From positions 124,001 through 188,000 of the forward strand of contig JANCIK010000007.1 of assembly GCA_028532985.1 (NCBI GenBank): a stretch of 64,000 nt of DNA, in the 5' to 3' direction. This DNA comes from Stropharia rugosoannulata. Lineage: Eukaryota; Basidiomycota; Agaricomycetes; Agaricales; Strophariaceae. The position numbers and the translations under genes were made by a program. The notes beneath the pieces are model-generated. The model ran no database searches and was not told the origin of the DNA. It saw only the letters and a program-made list of their open reading frames with translations. Shown one piece after another: positions 34,283 through 47,347 of the stretch. Position 1 is the stretch's first letter. The number at the start of each line of letters is the position of its first letter.

Positions 34283-36393
34283 GTTTCAAGACATACATCT
34301 GATTCTACCTGGGCATTATCCTTATCATTGTGGATTCAGATGGAAAGGCGCAGTGGTGAACTTGCGCAACGACGACAAAGCCATTCTTCAAGATCATTTT
34401 TCTGCCTTTTCTGCAGAAATAATGCCAGTTTTGAGTCCAATGACAGAGAACCTCGCAATATCGATATGAATTAATGCCGATAAGACTGGCGTGGCTAGCA
34501 CAATCTGGTGTAACCTGCTGCATTTATGAGTGAGAAGCTTTATCAAGTTTTGTTTCCCAGTCCTGTCCGTTCCGGGTCTGCGTGCCGAAGTGGTGCTTAG
34601 TATGTTTCCGCTGCCAAACCGCCGAGAAGCAGGTACGGGAGCACGCCGATCACGAAGCGGAGCACATAATGCGTACGCAAATCGTAATATCACAGAAAGT
34701 CATTCATGTGAGTACCAGCAACCAGCATGTCGACAAAAAAAGCCGCATACGATTGCGCAAATCATGAGACGGAGCATGAAAATCACAAAGAGGTGTCCAG
34801 GGAGCACAGAACTCGGCTGGCGAGCATGCGGATCGCAAAGCGGAGCAGCCTGGGTAGAGACAGAGCAGCAGGTGGGAGTAGTTGTCAGCACGATTGAGTT
34901 TCGGGGAGCAGTCGGTTATGAGCACAGCGTGGGTGTGGTTAGAGTCGCGCATAATAGAAGAGAAAGCTCAGGAACAAGAAGAAATGACAGACAGCTATGC
35001 GGTAGTGTTGAGCTGAGCGGGTGAAATCGGTTTTGGGCCGTCGGGTGTGCGACGCGTGGGAAGTTAAGTACATGTCCGGACCGTTTTCCGATGCGCACCG
35101 CGCATCCACCGCGCGACCTTAGATTCTGAATTTTTTTTGGAATTTCTTGGATTAAATTTCACAATTGAAGTATTAAGTATGGGGCACAGTGAAATGTGCT
35201 GTTTTCTGAAATAGTAGGTGACGATTGTGCTTCTGGCTGCGCCTTCCCGTCGCCTCCGAGTAGAAGTGTCACTGCGTCAGAGACCTAACAAAAGCATCGA
35301 GGACACCTGCCCTTCGGGCCCTACGACGGCGCACAACGCGCGCCGTCATAGTCATTACGTCGCCGAACGCCCCACACGCGTCAGTCTACAACCCGCACAC
35401 GCTTAATCCGCACATAGCCCGCATTTTCCATGGGCCGATAAATATGTACACATGACTCCTCAGCCCGCAAGAGTCTCGGTGTAGAACACAAGGCCTCGCC
35501 GAGAAAATGCAACCTGTTACTAATCCTTACACCGGCAGTAATATTTCCGTGCTAAGATAGTTCGGGAACGATCATGTAGGCACTGTGGACATGAGATGCC
35601 ACGTTAATTTCCTGTATACGTGGTTCTTGTGCTCGAGTGTCTGCTTCATTGTTATCCGGTAGGGGTTTTCAGACTCGAGTTCAATACGACCAATCAACAT
35701 TAAATGAGTCGGTTTTTGATTAATAGTTATAGTTCATACCCTTTATTTACCGGACTGTCACTGCACCTTGTATTATATGTCGAGGAGGTGGACCGGGAAT
35801 AGGTATTTGCCTATGCATGGATTCAGAGTTAGCTTGTCAGCTTCTCTGACTCTGGCTGGTGCTAGGTCCAAGCGCTGTATCATTTAATGATGTGATATCA
35901 ATGGTGAGGTGAGTTGAGACGGTGGGAATTCGGGTGGGAAAGTGTAAGGAGCAGGAAGGAGCAGGTATGACTGACGTGAGTGCTGCTCATAGAGCACATC
36001 AGAGCAGCTTTGAAACAATATACTATACATAGCACATGTATAAGGTGATATATTGGAAGACGGCAATCGAGGGTCGCAGGATGAAACGAAGGAATGGAGT
36101 GGCGATAGCGAGGATTAGCATCAGCGCGCATGGCGTTAGTATTATTTATAGCCACGGAGTGTTAGTGATGTCAGTCGGTAATGGAAGTAATGTGTTAGGA
36201 TGAAATGTTTGTCCACGTCAAGTAATTGCAATATGTATTCTGGGACGGACACAGAAATATTGGACGGAACAGGGAACTACATAACCAAGTTCTCATATGC
36301 AGACCTTTCTCCTACATGCACAGAGCCCCATAGACTTACGGCAGATCTAAGACTACAGCCACACATATCGCTCATCGACTTCAGAATTTAATA
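34283..36393. other. Repeat-derived stretch before the HPP gene
   Basis: From 34580 to 34900 degenerate copies of a GATCNCNAAGCGGAGCA motif recur. A last CCCGCAC cluster lies at 35385-35436. About 50 bases at 35490-35545 match the left end of the long repeat copy II. The rest up to 36393 shows no gene. Confidence 0.45.
35490..35545 (+). repeat. Fragment of the long dispersed repeat
   Basis: GAAAATGCAACCTGTTACTA and the following ACACCGGCAGTAAT match 22577 onward in copy II with few changes. Similarity stops after about 50 bases, so this is a truncated end. Confidence 0.65.
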
Positions 36394-37887
36394 ATGTACA
36401 AGCATCCACAATCACGGCTCTCCCGCCTCCCGCCACTCCTCTCACGTTGGCTTGGCTACCGCGCCACCCCACCTCCTGCAAACGCACCATACATAGTACA
36501 TCTCTGGTCTTTTATCGGCGCGTTTGCAGGCATCGCGGTTGTCCAGGCAGTATTCACTCAGGCAGAGTACTTTGTTCGCCGGGGTGTGCCTGGAATTGTG
36601 GCTAGTTATGTAAGTCCCATCTCACCTTTCATTATCTTGAGCTTAAGCTCGAGATTGTTCATTGTATCTTTATATCGTTAACTGAACCTCGAGTCCCCAT
36701 CGAACCCTTCCAATGGTACCACGTCGCTGATGGCTGCCGTGCCGCTTACGCAGGGCGCGTCCGCTGTGCTCATTTACGGCTCCATCGACGCACCCCTGGC
36801 ACAGCCACGTGGTCTCATCGGCGGTCACTTCCTCGGCGCGCTAATTGGTGTGTCGATTACGAAATTGTTTATGCTCCTTCCAAGTAAGGAGCGGTACGAC
36901 CAGCTGCAATGGCTCGCGGGGTCTCTGGCGTGCGCAACAAGCGTAGTCTGTATGCAAGTCACGCGGACCACTCATCCTCCTGCTGGTGAGTACGCGTTTA
37001 ATTTTCTTTCCTTGGGCGCGTGTTTTGCACTGGTTATACGCGCTATGTAATTAGCTTTGGCAGGAAAATGTGGCACAGCCGCCGGCACACTCGGTGCTGT
37101 TTGATCGAAGGTCGGGCGCGCTGGATGTCGTCCAACGTGATCTGTTTCTCGGTATCCGACCTCCCGAGCTAACATATGCCGGGTAAACGTGTCCTCAAAG
37201 ACAGAGTTTAATGTGCCTAAAGCCGCAATAGATGCGATTGGGCGTACTCGTACATGCCGTGCTAGGGTCCACTGCCAAGGGGAAAGTTATAAATATGCGG
37301 CGAAACATACCCACTGCCGCCCGAACCGAGGAGCTGTCAATATCTGATGAATGTTACGCGACGCGAACAGAGGGTAGAACTGCGTTCGACGTAGCCTGTA
37401 AATGGCCATTAGCAGACCGATCTGTGTGGGGCATCTCAGTGTTTCTCCTCATTTTATACTATGGCTGTCATTTCCTAAATGTAGACTTACCCTCGTTTAC
37501 CCCCATCTAGGTGCCACCGCTTTACTCGCAGCAATCAACTCCGACATCCGCCTGCTGGGATGGTACTACGTCCCAGTCGTCCTCCTCTCCTCCTTCCTCG
37601 CCCTTTCCGTTGCACTTTTAACAAACAATATACAACGACGATATCCCCTATATTGGTTTGCTCCTCCACCGGCGCCTACGGATATGCCTGCCAGGTCCAT
37701 GCCCGTAGGAAACCAGCGCAAATCAGATGGCGCGGGAAAGGGAGAAAGGCTTGATACGAAGGCGGAAAAAAATATGGCAGGCGGGGAAACTCCGGAAAGC
37801 GTCACAGAGGTCGGTACCCCTGATAGTGGGAGTTTCTACGACATTAGTCTCGACATTGGGGATGAGGAGATCGGCATGGCAAGCTAA
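36394..37887 (+). CDS. HPP-family integral membrane protein
   Basis: Exons 36394-36609, 36754-36985 and 37511-37887 give 274 residues. The family signature HPPAGATALLAA is split by the second intron and restored by splicing. GASAVLIYGSIDAPLAQPR and GGHFLGALIGVSITKLF precede it, and several hydrophobic helices are visible (HLWSFIGAFAGIAVV, YYVPVVLLSSFLALSVALL). The cytosolic tail after residue 190 is polar and acidic. HPP proteins are membrane proteins of poorly known role; some plant and cyanobacterial members move nitrite. The second intron is 525 bases, about ten times the local norm. Confidence 0.88.
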
Positions 37888-38974
37888 GGTGGCTTGATGA
37901 AAGCGAAACGTTCCAGAGGCATGTTAAGCCGAAAGTCTGGAATGTTGAATGATACGAAGTATCGAAAGATACAGCATATTTATATACATGCACTTAGCCT
38001 ATATCTTTGTATTTCTACTTCGCCAAAAATAAGCCCGACCACAGTGCTTCGAATAACAAGGAGATTGTTGCGTCTTTAGTCAATTACTATACCCGCGAGA
38101 GATAATGTCAGAGCCTTTTATGTACAAATTGTGGGAATGCATGGACTCTTCATGTAATGTAGTTTCAAAGATATGCAGGGACCTACTACGTATATAATCA
38201 TAAGGATATTTATGTAAGAATTAGGTGAACGATATGCAAAATTGATAACACAGGTGTGGGAGCATTGTGGATCCCTTTATGACTGCTGGGGTAATGGTAG
38301 GTAAAAGGCGGAAAGATGAAGTTTATACAAACGAGCAAAAATGATAGAATTAGTCGCGGCGCTGCTTCTTGCTATGGGTTTGCGTTTCGAGCTCATTCTC
38401 GCGCTTTGTTCGATTAGCTGAAGAGCTAAAAAGTGGCCCGCGATACATGCAAGATATACCATCCATAAAGTTAATGTGGGATGAGCGTAGAACTTTGTTG
38501 GCTCTACCATGTGATTTTGGGGCCATGCCAGTTCGGGCAGGTTATCATTCAGATAAAAGGCATACTCTGCGCCCTTGCTACTAGCGCTACGCCATTAAGA
38601 TACGTCGAGTGGTGGCTTGGAGTCGTTGGTAGGCGACCTGAGACCAGTGGGTGTTACGTTAAAGGGTTTCATAGTCATAGCTTTATCGCGGAGGAGTTGC
38701 ACCATCCATGTATCATTCGGATCGCTCAGATCAATGCTAAGGGTTTCCTGAGAGTCCAGGTTTTCCGAAGCATAAAGACTGTACTAGTGGGCCACCAAAG
38801 TTGCGGTGTTCGTTGCGTGGGAACGTGCACGCGCATAATTGATCATGCCGTTGAACGCGTCTTTTTAACTTTACCTTACTCCTTCCGCACTCCTTACCCA
38901 CTAGTACAATTCTGTTGCGCCCTAAAGCTCGCGTATAAACCTTCATATATCAATCCAATCCACATTGCTGGCGA
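37888..38974. other. Intergenic stretch between HPP and FunK1 genes
   Basis: AT-rich 3' region followed by the presumed FunK1 promoter. Frames at 38277-38510 and 38481-39032 lack domains and overlap the kinase start. CTAGTG words form a loose inverted repeat at 38790 and 38900. Confidence 0.35.
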
Positions 38975-41768
38975 ATGTCGTCCACTTCCTTTGACAAAAT
39001 GTCACCCGCATTCGAAGTTATGTCTTACGTAGCGGCAGAGACCCACGGTCACTACAGCGTTGGCATCGACCCAGAACAGTTTTTTCATCGATTTCTACCT
39101 TGGAACTCAGAAACCGCCCAGGAATACAAGGATAGAGCACTGGGACAGGATCGCGTATCGTGTCTGAAAGCGGTGTCGGAGGTTGTGGAAGAAAAGAGTA
39201 TAGCGTCGATGTCTTCAAAATATGTCAGTACATCAACAATTTTTCATTCCAGGAATGGCTAACTAGTTTTCAGGTAAAGTCACTCGACAAGTGGGTTGTT
39301 TCCAATGACAACAAGATGTTGCGCTTTGCGACTTTTGAAGATTCGGACGTTGAGTGCGACAATCTTAACATCGATGTATCAACATACCGGGAAGATTCCA
39401 TGGCATTGAGGAACATGTTCGCCGCTCAGCAAACTCAGGAAATACTTCGGCCGAATTATCGAGATGACGCGTTCTGGAGCAAACTTGACGAGCCACTTGA
39501 TGAGTCAGACACCGAATTTGAATCTATGCCTGCTTCAAACACCTCAGAAGAGAACTCAGACGCAGACAGCGATCACGATGATGAACCGTTACCTTGTTCC
39601 GAAACAGGGGAAAACCGCTCTCGCCGTGGTTGCACCACACTTGGCGAGATAGCGACTTTCGCGGGGATTGCCCTTTCAATGGCATTCAGATCGCACATCT
39701 TCTCTGTTCTACTTGTAGGACGTTGTGCTCGTTTTATACGATGGGACAGGCGTGGAGCAGTAGTGACGCGTCGCTTTGACTATGTCCGTCGACCGAACTT
39801 GATTTTTGACTTTTACCTTCGATATGGGCAGCTCTCAGAGCATCAAAGAGGGTTGGACAATACGATCACCCGCTGGACAGGAACACTTCCGGTGCCTGTT
39901 AAAAAAGCGTTCAACAATTATTCGCGTGAGGCATGGTACGGTGGTGCAAAGTTTCAAGTGCCTTCTGATTCATACGAGCAATCGACGCACATACATGAAG
40001 ATATATTTTTTCGTGTTGAAGTAATGGATCACTTTCTGAAGCGTACCGAAGCCTTCATTATACCCGCGCCTCGATACCATCCTCGGCAATCCAACCCTTT
40101 TAGCCGTGGAACAAGACGCTCCTTGGCATGCCCGCTACCCAATGTGAATAACGAACCCCTGGGTATGTGTTTCATCAAAGAATCCTGGCAAGACCGCGCC
40201 ATGCGCTGCGCCCCGGAGGCAGACATATATCGGACATTGAATGGACGAAACGTCCCGCATGTAGCTTCCATGCGCTTAGGGGGCGATGTTGAGGGGTTAG
40301 TCACCGAGACGCAGGAATATTACGATGAATCAAGTCGAGCCTCCGAACTTGGAGCCATGGTATGTCACCGAATCGTTCTTGATACGATAGCTCGAGACCT
40401 ATCGACATTTGGATGGACCAAAGTATTGTTGTCCTGCGTTGCAGATGCAGTTCAAGGTACGACCACTTTCTTTCATATGTACATGTACTCTCTAACACAT
40501 TGCTCTCTCGCATCAGCCGCTCAACAGGCGTACAAACATGGAGTCCTTCACAGGGATATAAGCTCTGGAAACATTATGATCACTCGGGACAGAACTACTG
40601 GCGAATGGAGGGGACTCCTTGTCGACTGGGATATGTGCAATGTGATGGATAAAGCTGATCAAAAGAACGAATTTATGGGACGCACTGTATGTCTTGTTTA
40701 TTCTGCGATGTTTTCACAATCTGACACATTTATCTTTTTGACTAGGGAACATGGGCGTTCATGTCTATCAATGTTCTGACAAAGAACTCTCCTGTCCCAC
40801 ATAGACTTTCTGATGATTTGGAATCGTTTCTATGGGTCATTATATTTCAGGCCCTCCGCTATATACACCATGACTTGGTTAAATACCCCGCTGCTTTGAC
40901 GGCCCGCTTCAATAAAATATTCTCCATGTCTTCCGACAGCGCTGGAACAAAAGATGACAAGATATATGCTTGTGCAGGTAGACGCAGCAGCTCCTCTCTC
41001 GCTCGGTTCGACTCCGAAGGTCTCAATGATGTAATCGATACATTGGGCCACGTAATCTATTACTCCCGGTATGACGATGATAAAAAGCTATCTGACATTG
41101 ATCTGGACGACCCGGACAATGGATGGATGGAAAATCTTCTGCGGCAGAATGCTTTGACAATGGAACCTCTCAATATTACACCAACTGGATTGAAGTCCCC
41201 GGAGAAGAACTCGAGGCCGCCAGCGGATGCATCATGGTGGCAGGCTGCTAGCTCCAACGATGCTCCTTTTGACTTCCACAACAATAGAATCGGTGCAGCA
41301 ATGTCCACCACCACTTGTAAGACTGGCTGCCTTTCTCTTAACACTAGTCAGATAAATCATATCGACGGGATATCCGCCGACATTCCAAGCGTCTCATGTC
41401 CTATCATCCCAGCTCCGCAAACAAAAAACGACCCCGGAGGGTCAGAGTCAAGTGCACGCAGCATTAGCGAAAAGTGTTGTAGTGGCGCTTCACACCAATT
41501 GTGTTCCCCCCAAAGCAAAGAGCTCTCCACCACAAATATCCCGCCCCTGACTTCTCCCTCAGCCGTTCGCGCTTCATCGGCCAGCCCTACTCCTATTCCT
41601 ATAAATGAGACTGAAACGACATATTCTCGAAGCAGGAATCGTCACCACGCCACCCCCACACGCCAAAAGAATCATTCAAGACGCACATCGCATGCGCTTG
41701 AGCGTTCTCCTCCAAGCGTCGCCTCTTCACCACCCATATCCCCTAAGCGCTGCTTCGAAGACAGATGA
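38975..41768 (+). CDS. FunK1-type protein kinase
   Basis: Exons 38975-39223, 39274-40456, 40517-40686 and 40746-41768 total 2625 bases, giving 874 residues. The N-terminal FunK1 region shows SHIFSVLLVGRCARFIRWDR and GAVVTRRFDYV. The kinase core has HGVLHRDISSGNIMI (catalytic loop) and LLVDWDMCNV, the DWD variant usual in FunK1 in place of DFG. GTWAFMS and LESFLWVIIFQALRY follow. An acidic, Ser-rich insert lies near residues 170-215, and the last 200 residues are Ser/Pro/Arg-rich and probably disordered. FunK1 kinases are expanded in multicellular fungi; substrates are unknown. A decayed copy follows downstream. Confidence 0.9.
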
Positions 41769-42104
41769 GAGTCAGAGTCAGTTAGCCCACGAAGCAGTAA
41801 AAGACATCGCACTGTTAAAAAATGATTGTGTCATTCTGTACTTAAATTCGTATTTAAAATAATCGCACCAGAGCAAACGTACCCAAGCGCTAAATAAGTA
41901 TGATGTATGTAGCCCGTTATAGTGCGCACACATGTAGAGTGTCTATAACATACTCTACTCTACTTTTTATGTAAGTCAGGACTAGTTTTCGACAATACTT
42001 GCCAACTAGTTGCACTGTCCGACTCTACTCAGGTATGTAAAGCTTGCAGCTTTCATGGTGGGAGATGGACTTGGGGTAGACTTGGGTTAGACTGAGATAT
42101 GATC

Positions 42105-43200
42105 ACCCTATCGACAGAAACGTTTCCGGTCCCTTTCCTAATTACCGTAACAATTCCATGGATATTCGCGCGAAGCACGGTACGACACCTTATGAGACGG
42201 TACAATCAGTGATCTGTATTTCGTACGACCAATCGATGTCATCCCATCAAGACGCATTCTTCTGTGTAGAAGTGATTAAAACCGCCATGAATTGTCATGA
42301 TGTCTTCATCATACCAGCGCCTCAATATCATCCTCGACAATGTAGCCCTCTTATCCGAGGAGCAAGGACATCCTTGGTATGCCCCATACCAAATGCTAAC
42401 GCCCAAAAGCCGAATATGTGTTTCATCAAAGAACCATAGAAAGAAGTCTCCTTACGCAGCGCTCCGATCGAAAGCAGACATATACCGCATCTTGGACGAG
42501 CAAAATCGTGCATAATCTGCCGTATGGAAGTTTCATGCGCTTCAGAAGGCCCAACATATGTTACCGGCGCATTCTTGATAATTAGTCTGACTTTTTTTCT
42601 ATCTTGTACATAAACTCTCTGATACAAAGCTCTTTCTCAAGATAAATATACCGATGAATAGAGTGTTGTTTGCCTGTGCCAAACTTTTCTGTAAATTTTA
42701 AACGTCCTATTTGTCCACCAACGTCCCGACGAAGAATAGACTTGCTGATAATCTGGAGTCATTAATATGGATTATCATCTTCCAAGCTCTACGCTATCTA
42801 CACCACGACTCGGTCGAGGCTTCTGTATCCTTGAGGCCCCACTCAATAGAATATTTTCTCTTTCGGTCTCTGGAATTAGTGAAAGTATATAAATATGAAA
42901 TTTAAATAGCTTTTATTTTTTGTGAAGGTCAACGTGCAATATCGTATCGGTTGCTACATTCGAGGTTGAAGCTTAAAGGGTTCAATCGACTGACTGGGGC
43001 ACGTAATTCATATCATGCTTGTTATGGCATTCAAGTTGATGAACAGCTCGCTGACAATAACTCTGTGAACAACCAATGGATTGAAGTCACCATAAAACAA
43101 CTTCGAGTCACTAATTCTCGTTCAATGGCAAAGTACTAGCTCCAGTGACGTTCATGTCGACTTCCATGGCAAAACATATTTGACACAGAATTATCCCATG
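42105..43200 (+). pseudogene. Decayed, internally deleted FunK1 copy
   Basis: Segments match the upstream kinase in order: TETFPVPFPNYRNN (against TGTLPVPVKKAFNN), the HQDAFFCVEV stretch, APQYHPRQCSPLIRGAR, MCFIKEP then a stop, and later TKNRLADNLESLIWIIIFQALRYLHHD. The region that should carry the HRD catalytic loop and DWD is missing, and frames shift between segments. It is a tandem duplicate that has lost kinase function. Confidence 0.8.
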
Positions 43201-45258
43201 AATCCACCACGTCTACTAGAATTGGTGCTCCAGCTCTTACCGTACTGATTACATTATATAGATGGGATATTGTTTTGGAGAAACAAATCAAATATCCCGA
43301 TTCCCGAAGTGTAGTAACGGTGAGGAGCGTTGCCCTGACCCTTTATTCTAGACAGGTTCTTCGAAACACAAACATCTGCACCATGTTGGCACCATGCTAA
43401 ACGCTTTCGTTTAAACCTCGTCCCACATGCTTCGTCGCCTGAGAGGCATAGTAGTTATCGGATGGGGCCGGAAACATCAAGTTCTTACAGTCACAAGCGG
43501 TGTCGTATCCGTATCAACCTTACGCGCGAACAGAAAAATTTGGATGGCACATCACGGCACCCGCCGCTTGGAGGCTCTCCATTACGTGTGATTCCTTCAG
43601 CGCCCATATCGCATAAGTGCCGCTTCCATTAGTTTGAAAGTCCGAGGACTACTCAATCCCTGTGAGCCCTCGTAGTACAGAGTCGCACTATCCAACTTCT
43701 CTAATGAAGATAGCTTAACGGATAATCTGTAGTACCGCCCTTTTGATGCCGGTTCATTTTCTGAGAGAAACAGAGTCCAAACATTGAGTTCTTTATGATA
43801 GATCAACAGCTGACCGCCCCGGCCAACTTGGAGAAATTCATTCACACAAAGGGTTGATGACCATGCTATGTTATGCTATGCTATGGCGTGCTCGTGAGGT
43901 GCCTCAAGCAAATGAAAACTATCGATCGACTCCGCGCTTTTGATGATGATGTTAATGATATCGTTTAGACCGTCCAGACTTCTATGCGAGGATCTGGCCT
44001 CCTATGGCCTCTTATATGCAGCATGCCGAACTAAAGAATGTCTATCATGGGAATTCGTATTTAAGTAAGCGCTCGCGAGGTGATAGTATACAGCTGGAAA
44101 GAGCGATGCAAATATCAGGCTCCCGAAAGGTCGTATTGATTATCTGTGGAATCCACAAAGAATTTAAACAATCCAAATAACTTGGCACCTGTCGTCAGCT
44201 AACTTGCTCATCTCTTGACAGGGTGATGCATGAAATATGACTATAGACGGCTATGCACCAACTCTTCTGTAGAAATGGATCAAGTCAAGCCAGAGCACAT
44301 AATCGCAACTGCAGGGCTGGTACCCAGTCTGTAGTAATAGAAGCTATCCGATTCGTCCGCAACTATGTGCATATATCACAGTCCTCTGGTAACAGTACGC
44401 TGTAGCAACCGTTCTGAATAATTATGAATAACAGTACAAACTGCAGATGCATCTGCCTCATGTAAGTTCGCTTTGTCTGCGTCCGCAATATTACTTTTCC
44501 GGATTGACAACCGTCCGGATTCCGTTCCCCTCTCGGCAAAATTACCTGGGGTAGCTTGGGGGTATCTGCACTCAGGCTTGCACCGTCCATCCAGGTCCAC
44601 CCAGGCGCAGCGCGGGGTGAATTTCACCAAGGAAATGACTGCGCAGGCTGCGTCAACATGAGGTCCAGTACCCTCCTTGTGCTTCCATAGCCGCACTGAG
44701 CGATGTCCCGGCGCTCTAAAACATTCAATAAGTGCCGGCCTATGCCGGCGCTCGGAGATCTACTGATGGACAGACTATAAATAGATTTCAAATAGACGCC
44801 TACATGATGTTACTCGGCTTAAGTGTGTACATGGAACAATATCCGAAGCTTGGGGCAAAAAATCTTATTATCGGAGTTTGCAGTACAAGTACAGATTCAC
44901 ATATATACCATCTTACCCGAGATGCACCGCAGAACACAACCGTGTTTTTTTTTTTGGCTTGAAAATGTAATCATTATTGAGGCTTCTTTATATTTTGTCC
45001 CTTTTGAACATCGTAGATCTGTGCTACTTGAGATCTACCGTTGCGCAGAATGATACCGCTATCATGCGGCTCTGTGCATATTGAAATATATTCGGGAATT
45101 TCCTCTCGACCGGAGTGCGAAGCACAAGTACCAAGCAGAGCTCCTCTCATGGAGACTCCAGAGCCTGGGCGTCATTGGTGCAGGAGTAATAAATAAGAGG
45201 GCAAATCTAACATACAGAAACACAAATCCCCCCACTCTGAATCCTGCTTGCTGCTACG
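43201..45258. other. Gene-free stretch at the edge of the accessory region
   Basis: A minus-strand 82-residue frame at 43597-43845 and other short frames are present without domains. No repeats shared with the left part were noticed. The P450 gene starts at the right edge. Confidence 0.4.
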
Positions 45259-47347
45259 ATGTCTTTTCATACATCTACTGTGATGCCTACGAAGATTTTC
45301 TTCAATTCGGAGCCTCATAACGTACTCGTTGCCTTCGATAACCGTGTTGCCTTCGTAGTGTGGACATCTATAGTCACCGCTGCCATCTACTTCGCTTCTA
45401 AAGCGCTCACCAAAAAAGCTTTCACAGACGGAAAAGGCAACACCATTCCTAACGGCCCAACTGGTCTTCCTATTATTGGTTCGCGTCTATTTTTACGGTT
45501 CGAATACAAAGCTGATTCGCATCTCCTTCTCAGGGTCGTTCCCATTCCTAACGGATTATCCTGAGCTGACTCTCGACTACTGGGCTAAGAAATATGGCTC
45601 TCTCTTTTCCATGTGGCTAGGGAACCAGCTTTTCGTTGTCGTCTCCGACCCACAGATCGTTAAGGACCTGATGGTGACGAACGGATCGATATTCTCTTCG
45701 CGGAAGGAGATGTTCTTGAAGTCACAGATCATCTTCGCGGGGCGTGGTATTACGGCAACGCCGTACAACGATAGATGGTGGGTCCAAAACCCTTATGGGA
45801 TTTATGCAAATGTTGATACTTTATTTTTATAATAGGAGGACCCACCGGCGTTTAGCATCGATCTGGCTTAACAAGCCCGCCGTTGAGAATTACACGAACG
45901 TGTTAGACTACGAAGCCACAGTCCTGATGCATGACCTGTACGAACACAGCAAGGCAGGCAGTCTTCCTATCAACCCGCAGCCGTATGCTGGACGCTGCTC
46001 GTTGAACAACATGCTCATCATCACGTTTGGCACGCGAACGGACACCATAAATCATCCGCTTGTAGCGGAGGCGCTCCGCATCTCCCGTGAATTCATGTAC
46101 GTAACAGTCCCCTATATATCAGCAGACGGGCAGCTCTTCTGACAAGGCTTACAATTGAACAGGAACTGCACCGGCCCCGTTTCCAACCTGATCGACTTTG
46201 TGCCCTTCCTCCAAAAGCTCCCGCTTCCTTTGAAGTCGCGCGCGCACCGCTTGCACGCCGACCTCGTCAATACGTATGGGGGCATGATCACGGCCATGGA
46301 CAAGAAAATGAAGAACGGAGAAGAGGTCCCCAATTGCTTGGTTAAGACGCTACTTCTCGCACAGGAAGAGGAAGGGCTGGACCACCTCGACATGGCTATC
46401 CTGTGTTCTGCGTTCATGATCGGCGGCGTTGAGACGGTAAGCGTTTAACTGCATTACTTTAATCCTCCAGAGTGGCTCAATTTGTCTTCATCCAGACGGC
46501 GTCTATCATGCAGTGGTTCTCTGCGCTTATTCCTGCGTATCCGCAGATCCAAGCAAAGGCGCAAGAAGAACTGGACCGCGTCGTCGGACGCAACCGCCTG
46601 CCAACCATCGACGACGAGAAAAATCTGCCCTACATTCATGCGATAATCAAAGTCAGTACAGTATATTATCCATTAGTTGAAGGCACCTGCTGACATTTTC
46701 TGAAGGAAGTCGAGCGGTGCCACAACCCATTCTGGCTTGGTACTCCTCACGTTAACACGCAGGACTTCACCTATCGCGGAAATTTCATCCCCAAGGATAC
46801 CGTCGTAGTTCTGAACACGGTAAGCCACGCCTTTAACTTACCATTACCTGTACCTGATATATTTTGCGTTCAGTATACGATGCATCACGATCCTCAGAGG
46901 CACCCAGATCCCCACACGTTTAATGTACGCATATCACAAAGGTTTTCCCGTGAACAAAATACTCACTTGTCTTGAAATTATCAGCCCGAGCGCTTTATCA
47001 ACGACGCGACGCTCTCGTCTGAATCTGCTAATCTGGCCAACCCCATGGAGCGAGACCACTGGATGTTCGGTGTCGGGTAAGCTCATGCCATTCCACCCAT
47101 ATCAACTTTTTTTTTCAAACGTCTCTGCTTCAAAATCAGGCGCCGTATCTGTCCCGGAATGTGGGTCGCCGAGCGCGAAGTGTTCCTCGCCATCTCGCGG
47201 ATGCTGTGGGCGTTCACGATGCACGAGATACCAGGCGAGCCGATCGACTTGAAGGAGTACGACGGGTTGTCAGGGCGCTCCCCCGTGCCGTTCAGGATTA
47301 AGATTAAGCCGCGTCACGATAAGGTGGAGAGCATCCTTGGCTTGTAG
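45259..47347 (+). CDS. Cytochrome P450 monooxygenase
   Basis: Nine exons (45259-45478, 45534-45777, 45836-46096, 46163-46436, 46496-46651, 46706-46819, 46874-46924, 46985-47076, 47140-47347) give 539 residues. An N-terminal membrane anchor (VAFVVWTSIVTAAIYFAS) is followed by NGPTGLPIIGS, the I-helix GGVETTAS, the K-helix ExxR (EVER), PERF and the haem-binding loop FGVGRRICPGMW with the Cys ligand. The type is like the fungal P450s often annotated as O-methylsterigmatocystin oxidoreductase-like. It acts at the ER with a P450 reductase. The substrate is unknown. No other biosynthetic genes are adjacent, so a metabolite cluster is not supported. Confidence 0.93.
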
